From contig JAHJAO010000098.1 in NCBI GenBank assembly GCA_018813905.1, positions 1 through 33,175 on the forward strand: a stretch of DNA of 33,175 bases, in the 5' to 3' direction. Position 1 is the first letter of the stretch. Every line of letters begins with the position of its first letter. Positions 1-7,957 of the stretch are shown one piece after another. The notes beneath the pieces are model-generated. The model saw only the letters and a program-made list of their open reading frames with translations, was not told the DNA's origin and made no database searches. This DNA is from Candidatus Omnitrophota bacterium (GTDB lineage Bacteria; Omnitrophota; Gorgyraeia; B26-G9). The position numbers were made by a program, and so were the translations under genes.

Positions 1-23
1 CACAGTATCAACAAAAAGAAAAG

Positions 24-48
24 GTAGCCCCAAAAGAAAAAGGGCTAC
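24..48. repeat. Hairpin at left edge (7-bp perfect stem)
   Basis: The arms gtagccc (25-31 region start, 24-30) and gggctac (42-48) pair perfectly around an A-rich loop of about 11 nt. Read on the minus strand, the hairpin is followed by a T-rich stretch (complement of 10-23), so it could be a minus-strand terminator or part of a decayed mobile-element end. No gene that would use it is visible inside the window. Confidence 0.35.
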
Positions 49-70
49 TATTAACAGTAACATGAAAACC

Positions 71-112
71 GGACATTCTTGCTTTGCTAGAAACAGGACA
101 TTTTTGCCTTGC
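71..112. repeat. Imperfect tandem 17-nt direct repeat, possible insertion-sequence end remnant
   Basis: The unit ggacattcttgctttgc (71-87) recurs as ggacatttttgccttgc (96-112) with two mismatches and a 25-nt period. Repeated GGACATT-type motifs like this remind me of the multiple terminal repeats of IS21-like elements, which is inference from memory. No transposase reading frame follows, so at most this is a remnant or the edge of an element lying to the left of the window. Confidence 0.4.
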
Positions 113-135
113 AATAACAAATTAGCGTATTTGGC

Positions 136-164
136 TTGACTAAAATATAGAAAAACAGTAAAAT
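136..164 (+). promoter_or_regulatory. Sigma70-type promoter for the Wood-Ljungdahl operon
   Basis: A -35 box TTGACT (136-141) and a -10 box TAAAAT (159-164) are separated by exactly 17 nt. This predicts transcription from about 171 and a leader of about 59 nt before fchA. It is the only strong promoter-like match I saw before the 14-gene run. The end of the leader can form a small hairpin, ggaaa (211-215) with tttcc (223-227), immediately before the start codon, which might damp translation of fchA. Confidence 0.55.
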
Positions 165-229
165 AATACTACTCCATTTTAACAGAATCCGGAAATTTCA
201 AAAAAGTAAGGGAAATTTTTGTTTTCCTA

Positions 230-841
230 ATGTATGCCCGCAAATCAATAAACTTTTATCTGGATAGTGTGGCTAGCCGCCGGCCCACCCCGGGGGGCGG
301 AAGCGTGGCCGCACTATGTGCCGCACTGGGCGCCGCTTTGGACAGCATGGTGGTAAATTATACCTTGGGCAATAAAACTTACGCCTCAGTCGAGAAAGAA
401 ATGTGCGGCATCCGGAAAAAGAATGAAAATATCCGAAAAAGATTGATCGGCTTACTTGATAAAGATACGCGCGTATATCAAAAACTCAACTCCGTATTGG
501 CCCTGTCCAGGCAAAACAAAAAAAGGACGGCGCTTGTCCAGAAATATTTAAAAGAGGCGGCAAATGTGCCTTTTGAAATTTGCATTTTGAGTTTTAGCGC
601 CCTCATTTTATGTGGCCGGATAGTAAAAATCGGCAACCTCAATCTGATTACGGATACCGGCTGCGCGGCGTATTTACTTGAGAGCGCGTACCAGTGCGCG
701 GTTTTGAATGTTAAGATAAATCTCAAATACATCAAAGATAAAAATTTTGTACGCAAAAAGAGAGAATATCTAACCGCCCTTTTGCGGAAAGTTGTAAGAT
801 TAAAACAGGCAACGATTAAACAGCTCGAGAGGAGTTTGTAA
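230..841 (+). CDS. fchA: Methenyltetrahydrofolate cyclohydrolase (FchA, FTCD C-terminal domain family)
   Basis: FchA interconverts 5,10-methenyl-THF and 10-formyl-THF in the cytoplasmic methyl branch of the Wood-Ljungdahl pathway. The 203-aa protein carries the family hallmark TPGGGSVAALCAALGAAL at about residues 20-37, followed by the all-helical body expected of cyclodeaminase/cyclohydrolase proteins; the length is normal for stand-alone FchA. The start fits the family, whose members begin roughly 15-20 residues before TPGGG, although the Shine-Dalgarno (taaggga, 207-213) is poorly spaced. It is the first gene of the operon, and folD follows after one nucleotide with a good GAGAGGAG site. 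Its presence beside a FolD lacking the cyclohydrolase lysine suggests this protein supplies that activity. Confidence 0.85.
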   Translation: MYARKSINFYLDSVASRRPTPGGGSVAALCAALGAALDSMVVNYTLGNKTYASVEKEMCGIRKKNENIRKRLIGLLDKDTRVYQKLNSVLALSRQNKKRTALVQKYLKEAANVPFEICILSFSALILCGRIVKIGNLNLITDTGCAAYLLESAYQCAVLNVKINLKYIKDKNFVRKKREYLTALLRKVVRLKQATIKQLERSL

Positions 842-842
842 T

Positions 843-1724
843 ATGGCCGAACTTCTATATGGCAAGGAAATCGCGGAAAAAATTAAAAACAGTTTAAAAC
901 AGCAAATAACTAATTTGAAAGATAAATACGATTGCGTGCCGGCGCTTTGCGCGGTACAAGTCGGAGAAAATCCGGCTTCCAGCGTATATTTAAGGGCGCA
1001 GCAGAAAAATGCGGATAATCTGGGAATAAACTACAAATTGCACACTCTGGATGCCGGCATAGATGAGAAAAAGCTTATCGATTTTATTTTGAACTTAAAC
1101 GCAGACGATAAAGTAAACGGGATAATTCTGCAGCTGCCTTTGCCTGCGTCTTTAGATGCGAAAAAAATAATCAGCTTTTTCGACCCGATTAAAGACGTTG
1201 AGGGGATGCATCCGGAAAATTTAGGCAAGATAATTTTAGACAAGGCTCATCTTGCTCCGTGTACGGCGTGCGCGGCGATAGAGATTTTAAATTCTACGGG
1301 TATTGATTTTTATGGGAAAGAAGCGGTGGTGGTCGGCCACAGCGAGATTGTAGGAAAACCTTTAGCCCTTATGCTGCTGAATAAATTCGCCACCACAACC
1401 GTCTGTCATATTGCTACCGGAGAACGGGGGCTATTGCAAAAGCATGTCGAGACAGCGGAAATTCTGATTGTCGCCGTCGGCAAAGCCAATCTTATAAGCG
1501 GTTCCTGGGTGAGGGAAGGCGCAATAGTCGTGGATATCGGGATAAACCGGCTGGGGGATAAGCTGGTGGGCGATGTGGAATTTGACGGTGCTCAAAAAAA
1601 AGCCGCCTATATTACTCCGGTACCCGGAGGCGTCGGACCGGTAACCGTTGCGATATTAATGCGCAATTTAGTTGAAGCCGCAAAATTACAACTATTTAAA
1701 CGCGATGGCAAAAGAAAAAGATAA
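843..1724 (+). CDS. folD: Methylenetetrahydrofolate dehydrogenase FolD, catalytic Lys replaced by Gln
   Basis: FolD oxidises or reduces methylene-/methenyl-THF with NAD(P) and usually also hydrolyses methenyl-THF. The 293-aa protein has the expected motifs in order: GENPASSVY (41-49), ILQLPLP with the folate-site Gln, DVEGMHPENLG with the conserved Asp, the Rossmann motif GHSEIVGKP, VAVGKANLI and the C-terminal PVPGGVGP. The oddity is the YxxxK motif. E. coli FolD reads Y-V-A-S-K54, whereas here it is Y49-L-R-A-Q53, with the second Lys kept at 55. The equivalent human Lys56 is needed for cyclohydrolase but not for dehydrogenase activity. I infer a dehydrogenase-only FolD, with FchA next door doing the hydrolysis. 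Its 3' end overlaps the next gene by 20 nt. Confidence 0.93.
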   Translation: MAELLYGKEIAEKIKNSLKQQITNLKDKYDCVPALCAVQVGENPASSVYLRAQQKNADNLGINYKLHTLDAGIDEKKLIDFILNLNADDKVNGIILQLPLPASLDAKKIISFFDPIKDVEGMHPENLGKIILDKAHLAPCTACAAIEILNSTGIDFYGKEAVVVGHSEIVGKPLALMLLNKFATTTVCHIATGERGLLQKHVETAEILIVAVGKANLISGSWVREGAIVVDIGINRLGDKLVGDVEFDGAQKKAAYITPVPGGVGPVTVAILMRNLVEAAKLQLFKRDGKRKR

Positions 1725-2613
1725 AGTTATAAGTCAAATACCGGTTATCTGGTTGCATGTTTCCAGCTGCAGCGGCTGCTCTGTTTCCGTTTTGAATTCG
1801 GTCAGCCCAAAGATAAAAAATTTAGTGGTGGACGAGATTATCCCGCAGCGAAAGGTTAACTTGCTTTTTCAGGAAGTATTAATGGCGGCTTCAGGCAAGA
1901 CCGCATTAAAAATTCTTGAGGACTGCGAACAGGCAAAGCCGGGCAATTATATTTTAATCGTTGAGGGGGCGGTTCCGGTTGGGGGCAAAGGTATTTTTGG
2001 CACGATCGGGGAAGATAAACAGGGCCAGCCGCGGCCGATGTTCGAACTACTCAAATCCATTTCTAAAGAAGCAATGGCTGTAATCGCTTTGGGCAGCTGT
2101 GCTTCCTTTGGCGGTATTAGTGCCGCTTATCCGAATCCTACTGGATGTGTCAGTGTGCTTGAATTTTTCTCCCAGCAGAAAATAAATAAGCCGGTTATCA
2201 ATATCCCCGGTTGTCCGCCGCATCCAGACTGGTTTATGGGTACGGTAGTGGATGTGCTTTTATCCGGGTTGCCGGGAAAAGAATGCCTGGACGAACTGCG
2301 CCGGCCAAAGATTTTTTTTAGTAAATTGATTCACGAGAGCTGTCCGCGGCGGGCGGATTTCGACGTAGGACGTTTTGCCCGTAATCTTTCGGAAAAAGGG
2401 TGTTTATACATGTTGGGTTGTAAAGGGCCGACTACGTATGCTGATTGCCCGGTGCGCAAATGGAATGATTCGGTAAGCTGGTGTGTAGAAAGCGGAACGC
2501 CGTGCCTGGGCTGTTGTGAGCCGGAATTCCCGGACTTTAATGCGCCTTATTATGAAAAGACAATTCCTTCGTCAGTAAACGAAGAACAGGATAGTGAAAA
2601 AGGGGAAAAATAA
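1705..2613 (+). CDS. [NiFe]-hydrogenase small (Fe-S) subunit, orphan, within the methyl branch
   Basis: This is clearly a hydrogenase small-subunit family protein, which normally passes electrons between a NiFe catalytic subunit and partners through three Fe-S clusters. With the start at 1705 (302 aa) all ligands can be placed: proximal C22, C25, C132, C170; distal H210, C213, C233, C239; medial C248, C267, C270. Motifs include GSCASFGG, NIPGCPPHPDW, IHESCPRR and PCLGCCEPEFPD. There is no Tat signal and no C-terminal membrane helix, so it should be cytoplasmic. An in-frame upstream Met at 1672 would lie deep inside folD and add residues unlike the family. No large subunit or maturation gene is in the window. 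It sits between folD and metV, overlapping metV by one base (TAATG), so I infer it serves methylene-THF reductase or another redox step here. Confidence 0.9.
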   Translation: MAKEKDKVISQIPVIWLHVSSCSGCSVSVLNSVSPKIKNLVVDEIIPQRKVNLLFQEVLMAASGKTALKILEDCEQAKPGNYILIVEGAVPVGGKGIFGTIGEDKQGQPRPMFELLKSISKEAMAVIALGSCASFGGISAAYPNPTGCVSVLEFFSQQKINKPVINIPGCPPHPDWFMGTVVDVLLSGLPGKECLDELRRPKIFFSKLIHESCPRRADFDVGRFARNLSEKGCLYMLGCKGPTTYADCPVRKWNDSVSWCVESGTPCLGCCEPEFPDFNAPYYEKTIPSSVNEEQDSEKGEK

Positions 2614-3278
2614 TGTTGGTTTCAGAGCTTAAAAGCATGGATGAAATCAAAGAGATTTTAAAACAGGAACAGAAAATTTTCTTTCTGGCCTGCTTAGGCT
2701 GTTCGGACGCCTGCAAGAGCTCAAGCAAAGAGGAGCTGGATAACTTGGAAGAAGCGCTTAAAAGCGATGGGAAAACGATAACCGGCAGAGTGGATGTTGA
2801 CTTTTTATGTAATAAAGTTTTGGTAAAAATTAAATTCTTGCGTAACAAAGACAAATGGGAAGGGGCGGACTCTATCCTGGTTTTTTCCTGCGGCGTCGGC
2901 GTGCAGGCCGTATCTAAAATTATCCGCAAAACCGTGTATCCGGCAGCAAATACAAAGAACCTGGGCGGGTTTCAGGGTGTCTGGCCGGGCGAGGAACGCT
3001 GCGCTCAATGCGGCAATTGCGTTTTGGACCTTACCGCGGGCATTTGTCCTTATACCAGTTGCGCTAAAAGCATGCTTAATGGCCCCTGCGGCGGTTCAAA
3101 CGAAGGAGAATGCGAAGTAGAAAAAGGAAGAGATTGCGGCTGGTACCTTATTTATGAGCGGCTTAAAGCCATCAATAAATTAGCGGATTTTAAGAAAATC
3201 AGGCCGTTACGCGATCATTCACGGATGTTACCGAAAAAAGAGACAAGAGGTTTGGATTTTTACGCTATAGATAGATAA
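2613..3278 (+). CDS. metV: Methylenetetrahydrofolate reductase Fe-S subunit MetV
   Basis: MetV is the iron-sulfur partner of MetF and delivers electrons to the flavin that reduces methylene-THF to methyl-THF. The 221-aa protein has the family layout: an N-terminal cysteine motif (C27, C30, C34, then C66 and C93) and a C-terminal MTHFR_C-type region (C130, C133, C136, C145, C150, C159, C167, C175) with the signature RCAQCGNC and GPCGG. The start codon overlaps the stop of the hydrogenase-like gene (TAATG), implying translational coupling. metF follows after 6 nt. No HdrABC, MvhD or RnfC2 partner is present, so the electron donor may be the upstream hydrogenase-type protein; that is inference. 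Confidence 0.9.
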   Translation: MLVSELKSMDEIKEILKQEQKIFFLACLGCSDACKSSSKEELDNLEEALKSDGKTITGRVDVDFLCNKVLVKIKFLRNKDKWEGADSILVFSCGVGVQAVSKIIRKTVYPAANTKNLGGFQGVWPGEERCAQCGNCVLDLTAGICPYTSCAKSMLNGPCGGSNEGECEVEKGRDCGWYLIYERLKAINKLADFKKIRPLRDHSRMLPKKETRGLDFYAIDR

Positions 3279-3284
3279 TTAAAA

Positions 3285-4151
3285 ATGAGTTTTAAAGAAA
3301 AGTTAAAATCAGGCAAGTTTATTATTACTTCCGAAGTCGGCCCGCCGAAAGGCACGGATATCCATGTGCTTTTGGAAGATGCCGAACTACTCCGTGGCCG
3401 GGTCGATGCGATTAATGTAACGGATTTGCAGAGTTCGGTGATGCGGGTAGGTTCGCTGGTTGTCTGCCATCTTTTAAAACAAAAGGGGCATGAACCGATA
3501 TTTCAGGTAACTTGCCGTGACCGCAACCGTTTGGCCCTGCAGTCGGATTTGTTGAGTGCTTATGTGTTGGGCATTGAGAATGTATTGGCGTTAACCGGAG
3601 ACCATCCGGTTTTAGGCGATCATCCCCAGGCCAAGCCCGTATTTGATCTGGATTCCGTATCTTTAATCCAGGCGATTAGGAAATTAGAAGCGGGATATGA
3701 TTTGGCGGATAAAGAATTGCAGGGCAAGCCAAAATTTTGTGTGGGCGCGGTTGTCAACCCTGGTGCTGAGCCACTAGAGCCGCAGCTGATTAAGTTTGAA
3801 CAGAAGATACGGGCCGGAGCGGAATTCATCCAGACGCAAGCGGTTTATGAAACCGATAAGTTTGTTAACTTTATCGAGCAGGTAAAACAATTTAAAGTTC
3901 CAATTTTTGCCGGAATTGTTCTTCTTAAATCCGCGGGCATGGCGCGGTTTATGAACAAAAATGTGGCCGGGGTATATGTGCCGGATAATCTTATAAAAGA
4001 AATGGAACAGACTAAAGACAAAAGCGCCCAATCAATAGAGATTGCGGCTAGGTTAATAAAGGAATTAAAACCACTTTGCCAAGGTATCCATATTATGCCG
4101 ATTGGGTGGGATAAAAAAGTACCATTGGTTTTGGATGCGGCCGGGTTATAA
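3285..4151 (+). CDS. metF: Methylenetetrahydrofolate reductase MetF
   Basis: MetF is the FAD/FMN TIM-barrel enzyme that reduces 5,10-methylene-THF to 5-methyl-THF. The 288-aa protein is a single-domain bacterial MetF: SEVGPPKG near the N-terminus places the catalytic Glu at residue 17, and ALTGDHP places the flavin-contacting Asp at residue 106. The C-terminal barrel includes AGIVLLKSAGMARFMN. No recognisable Shine-Dalgarno precedes the ATG; translation may be coupled to metV, which ends 6 nt upstream. The pairing with metV indicates the acetogen-type MetVF heteromer rather than the NADH-dependent E. coli type. Confidence 0.92.
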   Translation: MSFKEKLKSGKFIITSEVGPPKGTDIHVLLEDAELLRGRVDAINVTDLQSSVMRVGSLVVCHLLKQKGHEPIFQVTCRDRNRLALQSDLLSAYVLGIENVLALTGDHPVLGDHPQAKPVFDLDSVSLIQAIRKLEAGYDLADKELQGKPKFCVGAVVNPGAEPLEPQLIKFEQKIRAGAEFIQTQAVYETDKFVNFIEQVKQFKVPIFAGIVLLKSAGMARFMNKNVAGVYVPDNLIKEMEQTKDKSAQSIEIAARLIKELKPLCQGIHIMPIGWDKKVPLVLDAAGL

Positions 4152-4223
4152 GTTCTTCAGCATAATAAATGCCGCCCAACGGCAAAATAGATTTTTTAAA
4201 GAAAAGAGAAAAACGGAGGAAAC

Positions 4224-6161
4224 ATGTCTAAGATAGAACAAAAAAGTATTGATTTAGCCAGCCAGGAAATGCTCAAAAAAGCGCAAGCCGAAGGTTTAAA
4301 TACCTGCTGGGACAGGGTAGATAGCATGCAGCCGCAGTGCGGTTTTGGGCAGCTGGGAGTCTGTTGCACAGTGTGCAATATGGGCCCCTGCCGGATTGAC
4401 CCTTTTGGGGAGGGGCCGGAATGCGGAGTATGTGGCGCTACGGCAGATACTATTGCGGCCCGGAATTTAGCGCGTAAGATTGCGGTCGGCGGCTCAGCGC
4501 ATTCGGATCACGGACGCGATGTAGCCAATACCTTACTGATGACCGCGAAGCATGGCGGACAGGATAAAGCAAAAGGTTCGCATAGTCACGATTACGATAT
4601 AACGGACGAAAATAAGTTAAAAAAAGTGGCGCAAGAGATCGGCTTGGAGATAAAGGGCAAAGATAAATTTGAGCTGGCCAAAGAGGTCGGCGAGTTAATG
4701 CTGGGCGAGTTCGGAAAGCAAAAGGGAGAGCTTTTATTTATCAACCGGGCGCCTAAAAAAAGGCAGGAAATATGGCGCAAGCTAGGCATTGTCCCGCGGG
4801 GCATTGACCGGGAAGTAGTTGAGCTTTTACACACTACAACCATGGGCGTGGATAATGAATATCGCAATCTGATGCTTACTGGTATGCGCTGCGCTCTGGC
4901 CGACGGCTGGGGCGGTTCAATGATTGCTACTGATTTACAGGATATATTGTTAGGCAAACCTGTTCCTATTCGCAGCAAGGTAAATCTGGGTGTCTTAAAG
5001 GAAGATGAAGTTAACGTGGTCGTGCACGGGCATGAGCCGGTTTTGAGCGAAATGGCGGTAAAGGCGTCCCGTGATCCGGAACTGTTAAAGTTGGCCAAGG
5101 AAAAAGGGGCCAACGGCATAAATTTAGCCGGGATTTGCTGTACGGCAAACGAGGTATTAATGCGGCAGGGGGTGCCGGTCGCGGGAAATTTTTTACAGCA
5201 GGAATTAGCGATCATCACCGGCGCGGTTGAGGTGATGATGGTTGATGTGCAGTGTATTATGCCGGCGCTGGAGCAGTTGGCCAGTTGCTTTCATACCAAA
5301 TTGATTACTACCAGTCCTAAAGCGCGTTTTCCGGGAGTGAAGCATATTCAGTTTACGGAAGAAAAAGCTTATGCGGTTTCTAAACAGATTATCCGGGAAG
5401 CGATTGATAACTATCCTAATCGCATAAAGGAAAAAGTGAATATTCCTAAACAGACGATGGATTTAGTTGCGGGATTTACGAAAGAAGTAGTTTTTCAAAT
5501 CCTCGGGGGTACATATCGAGCCAGTTATCGGCCGCTGAATGAGGGTATAATCTCCGGACGCCTGCGTGGTGTGGCCGGAGTAGTTGGTTGCAACAATCCA
5601 AAACAAACCCATGATTTATTTCATGTGGAATTGGTAAAGGAGTTGATGAAGAAAGATGTGCTGGTGTTACAAACCGGATGCTCGGCGATTGCCTGCGCTA
5701 AGGCCGGATTCTTGGTGCCGGAAGCGGCAAAGCAGTATGCGGGCCGGGGGTTGCAGGAGATTTGCGATGCGGTCGGTATTCCGCCGGTATTGCATCTTGG
5801 TTCCTGCGTAGATAACAGTCGTATTTTAACCGCCGCTTGCGAGATTATTAAAGAAGGCGGATTAGGAGAAGACCTTTCGGATATTCCGGCCGCGGGAGCA
5901 GCGCCGGAATGGATGAGCGAAAAGGCGATAACGATCGGATTTTATTTCGTCGCTTCCGGAGTGTATACGGTTTTTGGCGCTGATCCTTTTTCCGTATTTG
6001 GCAGCAAGAATTTAACGGAGTATTTAACAAACGGTATTGAAAAAGATGTGGGCGGAAAGTTCGCTTTCAGCGATAATCCGCAGGAAATGGCAAAGCTGAT
6101 GATCGAACATATCGATAATAAGAGAAAAGCGTTAAATCTGAAGCCGGCGATGTATGCATAG
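4224..6161 (+). CDS. cooS: Carbon monoxide dehydrogenase catalytic subunit (Ni-CODH)
   Basis: The enzyme reversibly reduces CO2 to CO at the Ni-Fe-S C-cluster. The 645-aa sequence carries every expected ligand: D-cluster C39 and C47; B-cluster C48, C51, C56, C70, at the same positions as Carboxydothermus CODH-II; C-cluster His in HGHEP (268-270), then C305/306 (GICCTANE), C344, C456 (GCNNPK), C486 (QTGCSAIAC) and C528 (LGSC). The residue pattern argues for an active enzyme and not a CooS-like paralogue. A strong GGAGGA site lies 3 nt before the ATG. It is followed by cooF and an FAD oxidoreductase, then acsB. It could equally be called acsA, since it is presumably the CODH partner of AcsB. 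Confidence 0.95.
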   Translation: MSKIEQKSIDLASQEMLKKAQAEGLNTCWDRVDSMQPQCGFGQLGVCCTVCNMGPCRIDPFGEGPECGVCGATADTIAARNLARKIAVGGSAHSDHGRDVANTLLMTAKHGGQDKAKGSHSHDYDITDENKLKKVAQEIGLEIKGKDKFELAKEVGELMLGEFGKQKGELLFINRAPKKRQEIWRKLGIVPRGIDREVVELLHTTTMGVDNEYRNLMLTGMRCALADGWGGSMIATDLQDILLGKPVPIRSKVNLGVLKEDEVNVVVHGHEPVLSEMAVKASRDPELLKLAKEKGANGINLAGICCTANEVLMRQGVPVAGNFLQQELAIITGAVEVMMVDVQCIMPALEQLASCFHTKLITTSPKARFPGVKHIQFTEEKAYAVSKQIIREAIDNYPNRIKEKVNIPKQTMDLVAGFTKEVVFQILGGTYRASYRPLNEGIISGRLRGVAGVVGCNNPKQTHDLFHVELVKELMKKDVLVLQTGCSAIACAKAGFLVPEAAKQYAGRGLQEICDAVGIPPVLHLGSCVDNSRILTAACEIIKEGGLGEDLSDIPAAGAAPEWMSEKAITIGFYFVASGVYTVFGADPFSVFGSKNLTEYLTNGIEKDVGGKFAFSDNPQEMAKLMIEHIDNKRKALNLKPAMYA

Positions 6162-6191
6162 AACTTATCCGTTAACATTGTGGAAAATATT

Positions 6192-6668
6192 ATGAAAAAG
6201 ATATATTATGACGTGGAAAAATGCTTAGGCTGTAAATCCTGCGAGGTTTATTGTGCCGTAGGAAAAAGTGAAAGCAAACAGCTTTTTCGCGCTGTTTTTG
6301 AAGAGGCGCGGGCCTATCCGTGCGTGGACGTAAAACAGGTGGGGAAAAACAGTTTTCCTATTGCCTGCCGTCACTGCCAGGACCATCCCTGCGTGGATGC
6401 GTGTATTGCCGGGGCTTTATGTTTTGACGCTAAAGCCGGCATTGTTCAACACAACAAGGATAAATGCGTAGGCTGCTGGCTATGTATTATGGTATGCCCT
6501 TACGGCGCTATCCGGCAGAATAGTAAATTAAAAATTCCGGTACGTTGCGATCTTTGCCAGGATGAGCAGGCACCGCGTTGTGTCGAGGCATGTCCTACGG
6601 GCGCGATAATTTTTGTTGAGGAAGAAGAAGTTAGTAAGCTCAAAGAAAAGAAGAAAGGCAAGAAATGA
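6192..6668 (+). CDS. cooF: CooF-like polyferredoxin, CODH electron-transfer subunit
   Basis: CooF carries electrons between CODH and other redox partners. Starting at ATG 6192 the protein is 158 aa and has four 4Fe-4S binding clusters of cysteines: CLGCKSCEVYC at the N-terminus, CRHCQDHPCVDAC, CVGCWLCIMVCP and CDLCQDEQAPRCVEACP. The length matches CooF/HycB-type proteins. A GTG at 6180 in the same frame is an alternative start, but neither has a clear Shine-Dalgarno, and the family typically begins at the MKKIY Met. The gene lies about 30 nt after cooS and overlaps the next oxidoreductase by 4 nt (ATGA), so all three are probably made together. Confidence 0.88.
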   Translation: MKKIYYDVEKCLGCKSCEVYCAVGKSESKQLFRAVFEEARAYPCVDVKQVGKNSFPIACRHCQDHPCVDACIAGALCFDAKAGIVQHNKDKCVGCWLCIMVCPYGAIRQNSKLKIPVRCDLCQDEQAPRCVEACPTGAIIFVEEEEVSKLKEKKKGKK

Positions 6669-7957
6669 AGCATATCGTAATTATCGGCAATTCCGCAGCG
6701 GGCATTAATGCCGCTAAAGCGATAAGGTCTCAGGATGAGAAGGTTAGCCTGACGATTATCTCGGATGAAAAATACTTTGGGTATTGCCGCTGCCTTATTT
6801 CTTATATGCTGGCCGGGGCGCTTAAGGAAGAGAATTTGATTATCCAGCCGGAGCAGTTTTATAAGGATTTAAATATCAACCTAATAAGAGGCAAAAAAGC
6901 CGAGAAGATTAACCCGAAAAAAAACTGCGTTTTGCTTGAAGATAAAACGAAAATCGATTATGATGCCTTAATTATCGCTACCGGCGCAAGCCCTAAAATA
7001 CCAGAGGATCTAAAAGGCGCGGGCAAGCACGGGGTGTTTGGCTTTAGAACTATCAATGACGTAAAAGATATTATGGAACTTGTTCCGATTTCCCGGACCG
7101 CATGTGTGCTTGGCGGCGGATTGATTGGACTGAAAGCAGCCTACGGGCTAAATAAACGGGGTTTAGAGATAAAGGTGGTTGTGCGTTCCAACCGCGTCCT
7201 TTCGCAGATGCTTGATGAAGGAGGCGCCGCGCTGTTTTTGGCGCGTTTTGCCGAGCGCGGCATTGAGGTTTTGACCGAGAGCGATGTCGTTGAAGTTGTG
7301 GGCAACGGTGATGTAAAGGCAGTTAAACTTAATACGGGCAAAGTAGTGGGTTGCGGTATTGTCGTCGTCGGTAAAGGCGTTTCTCCGAACGTGAAACTGG
7401 TAAAAGATACCGAGATAAAAGTAGATAAAGGAATCGTAACTGACGATTTTATGTGCACAAGCATAAACAATATTTTTGCGGCCGGAGATGTGGCGCAAAC
7501 TTTGGATATTATCTGGCAGGCGCCGGAACTAAATGCCCTGTGGCCGGTGGCCGTAGAACAGGGAAAAATTGCCGGTTCTAATGCCCTCAAGCGTATTGGG
7601 GGCAAAGAAGATAAAATGATAAAATACGCCGGATCTTTAAGTATGAACGCAATAGAATTTTTTGATTTACCCGTGATATCTATGGGTATGGTTAAAGTGC
7701 CTAAAGATAAGGCGCAAAGTTACGAAGAAATAATTGCGGCCGATAGGGCAAAGGGGATCTATAGAAAAGTTATGCTCAAGGACAACTGCGTTGTGGGATT
7801 TATCGGGGTGGGGCAGATCAATAATAGCGGTGTTTTTTTAAAGTTAATAAAAGAAAAAACCGACGTGCGCAAGATAAAAGATGATTTATTATCGGATCAG
7901 TTCGGATATGCGAGGATTCGTGAGTTATTAAGTAAGGAGGAAACTATCTATGTCTAA
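6665..7957 (+). CDS. FAD-dependent NAD(P)H oxidoreductase of the cooS-cooF-FNOR type
   Basis: A 430-aa pyridine nucleotide-disulfide oxidoreductase family protein. It has an N-terminal FAD-binding motif (IGNSAAGINAAKA, residues 7-19), an ATG-type motif IIATGASP, a central NAD(P)-binding motif CVLGGGLIGLKAAYGL, a second FAD motif NIFAAGDVAQ and a C-terminal dimerisation-like domain. C41 and C43 (YCRCLISYML) lie where the NADH oxidase/NirB-like relatives carry YSRxLLSY, and could be redox-active. Similar flavoproteins next to cooS and cooF are known to exchange electrons between CooF and NAD(P)H. It overlaps cooF by 4 nt and acsB by 8 nt, so it is embedded in the operon. The exact acceptor cannot be read from sequence. 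Confidence 0.82.
   Translation: MKHIVIIGNSAAGINAAKAIRSQDEKVSLTIISDEKYFGYCRCLISYMLAGALKEENLIIQPEQFYKDLNINLIRGKKAEKINPKKNCVLLEDKTKIDYDALIIATGASPKIPEDLKGAGKHGVFGFRTINDVKDIMELVPISRTACVLGGGLIGLKAAYGLNKRGLEIKVVVRSNRVLSQMLDEGGAALFLARFAERGIEVLTESDVVEVVGNGDVKAVKLNTGKVVGCGIVVVGKGVSPNVKLVKDTEIKVDKGIVTDDFMCTSINNIFAAGDVAQTLDIIWQAPELNALWPVAVEQGKIAGSNALKRIGGKEDKMIKYAGSLSMNAIEFFDLPVISMGMVKVPKDKAQSYEEIIAADRAKGIYRKVMLKDNCVVGFIGVGQINNSGVFLKLIKEKTDVRKIKDDLLSDQFGYARIRELLSKEETIYV
7934..7940 (+). promoter_or_regulatory. Consensus Shine-Dalgarno for acsB inside the upstream gene
   Basis: The heptamer aaggagg lies 9 nt before the acsB ATG (7950) and inside the 3' end of the FAD oxidoreductase gene. It supports independent, strong initiation of acsB despite the 8-nt overlap. 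Confidence 0.75.

Noticed and set aside
1672-1704. Upstream Met as start of the hydrogenase-like gene
   Set aside because: It would add 11 residues encoded inside folD (MKPQNYNYLNA) that are not part of the family, and no Tat signal results.
4170-4197. tgccg/cggca hairpin followed by a T-run after metF, as a terminator
   Set aside because: The stem is only 5 bp and the T-run starts 8 nt later. cooS follows at once with a strong ribosome site and no promoter, so readthrough is more likely.
4592-5218. A 208-codon open frame on the minus strand
   Set aside because: It lies wholly inside cooS, whose metal ligands are intact. The translation is rich in Ser, Pro and Leu without any motif, as expected from the complement of a real gene.
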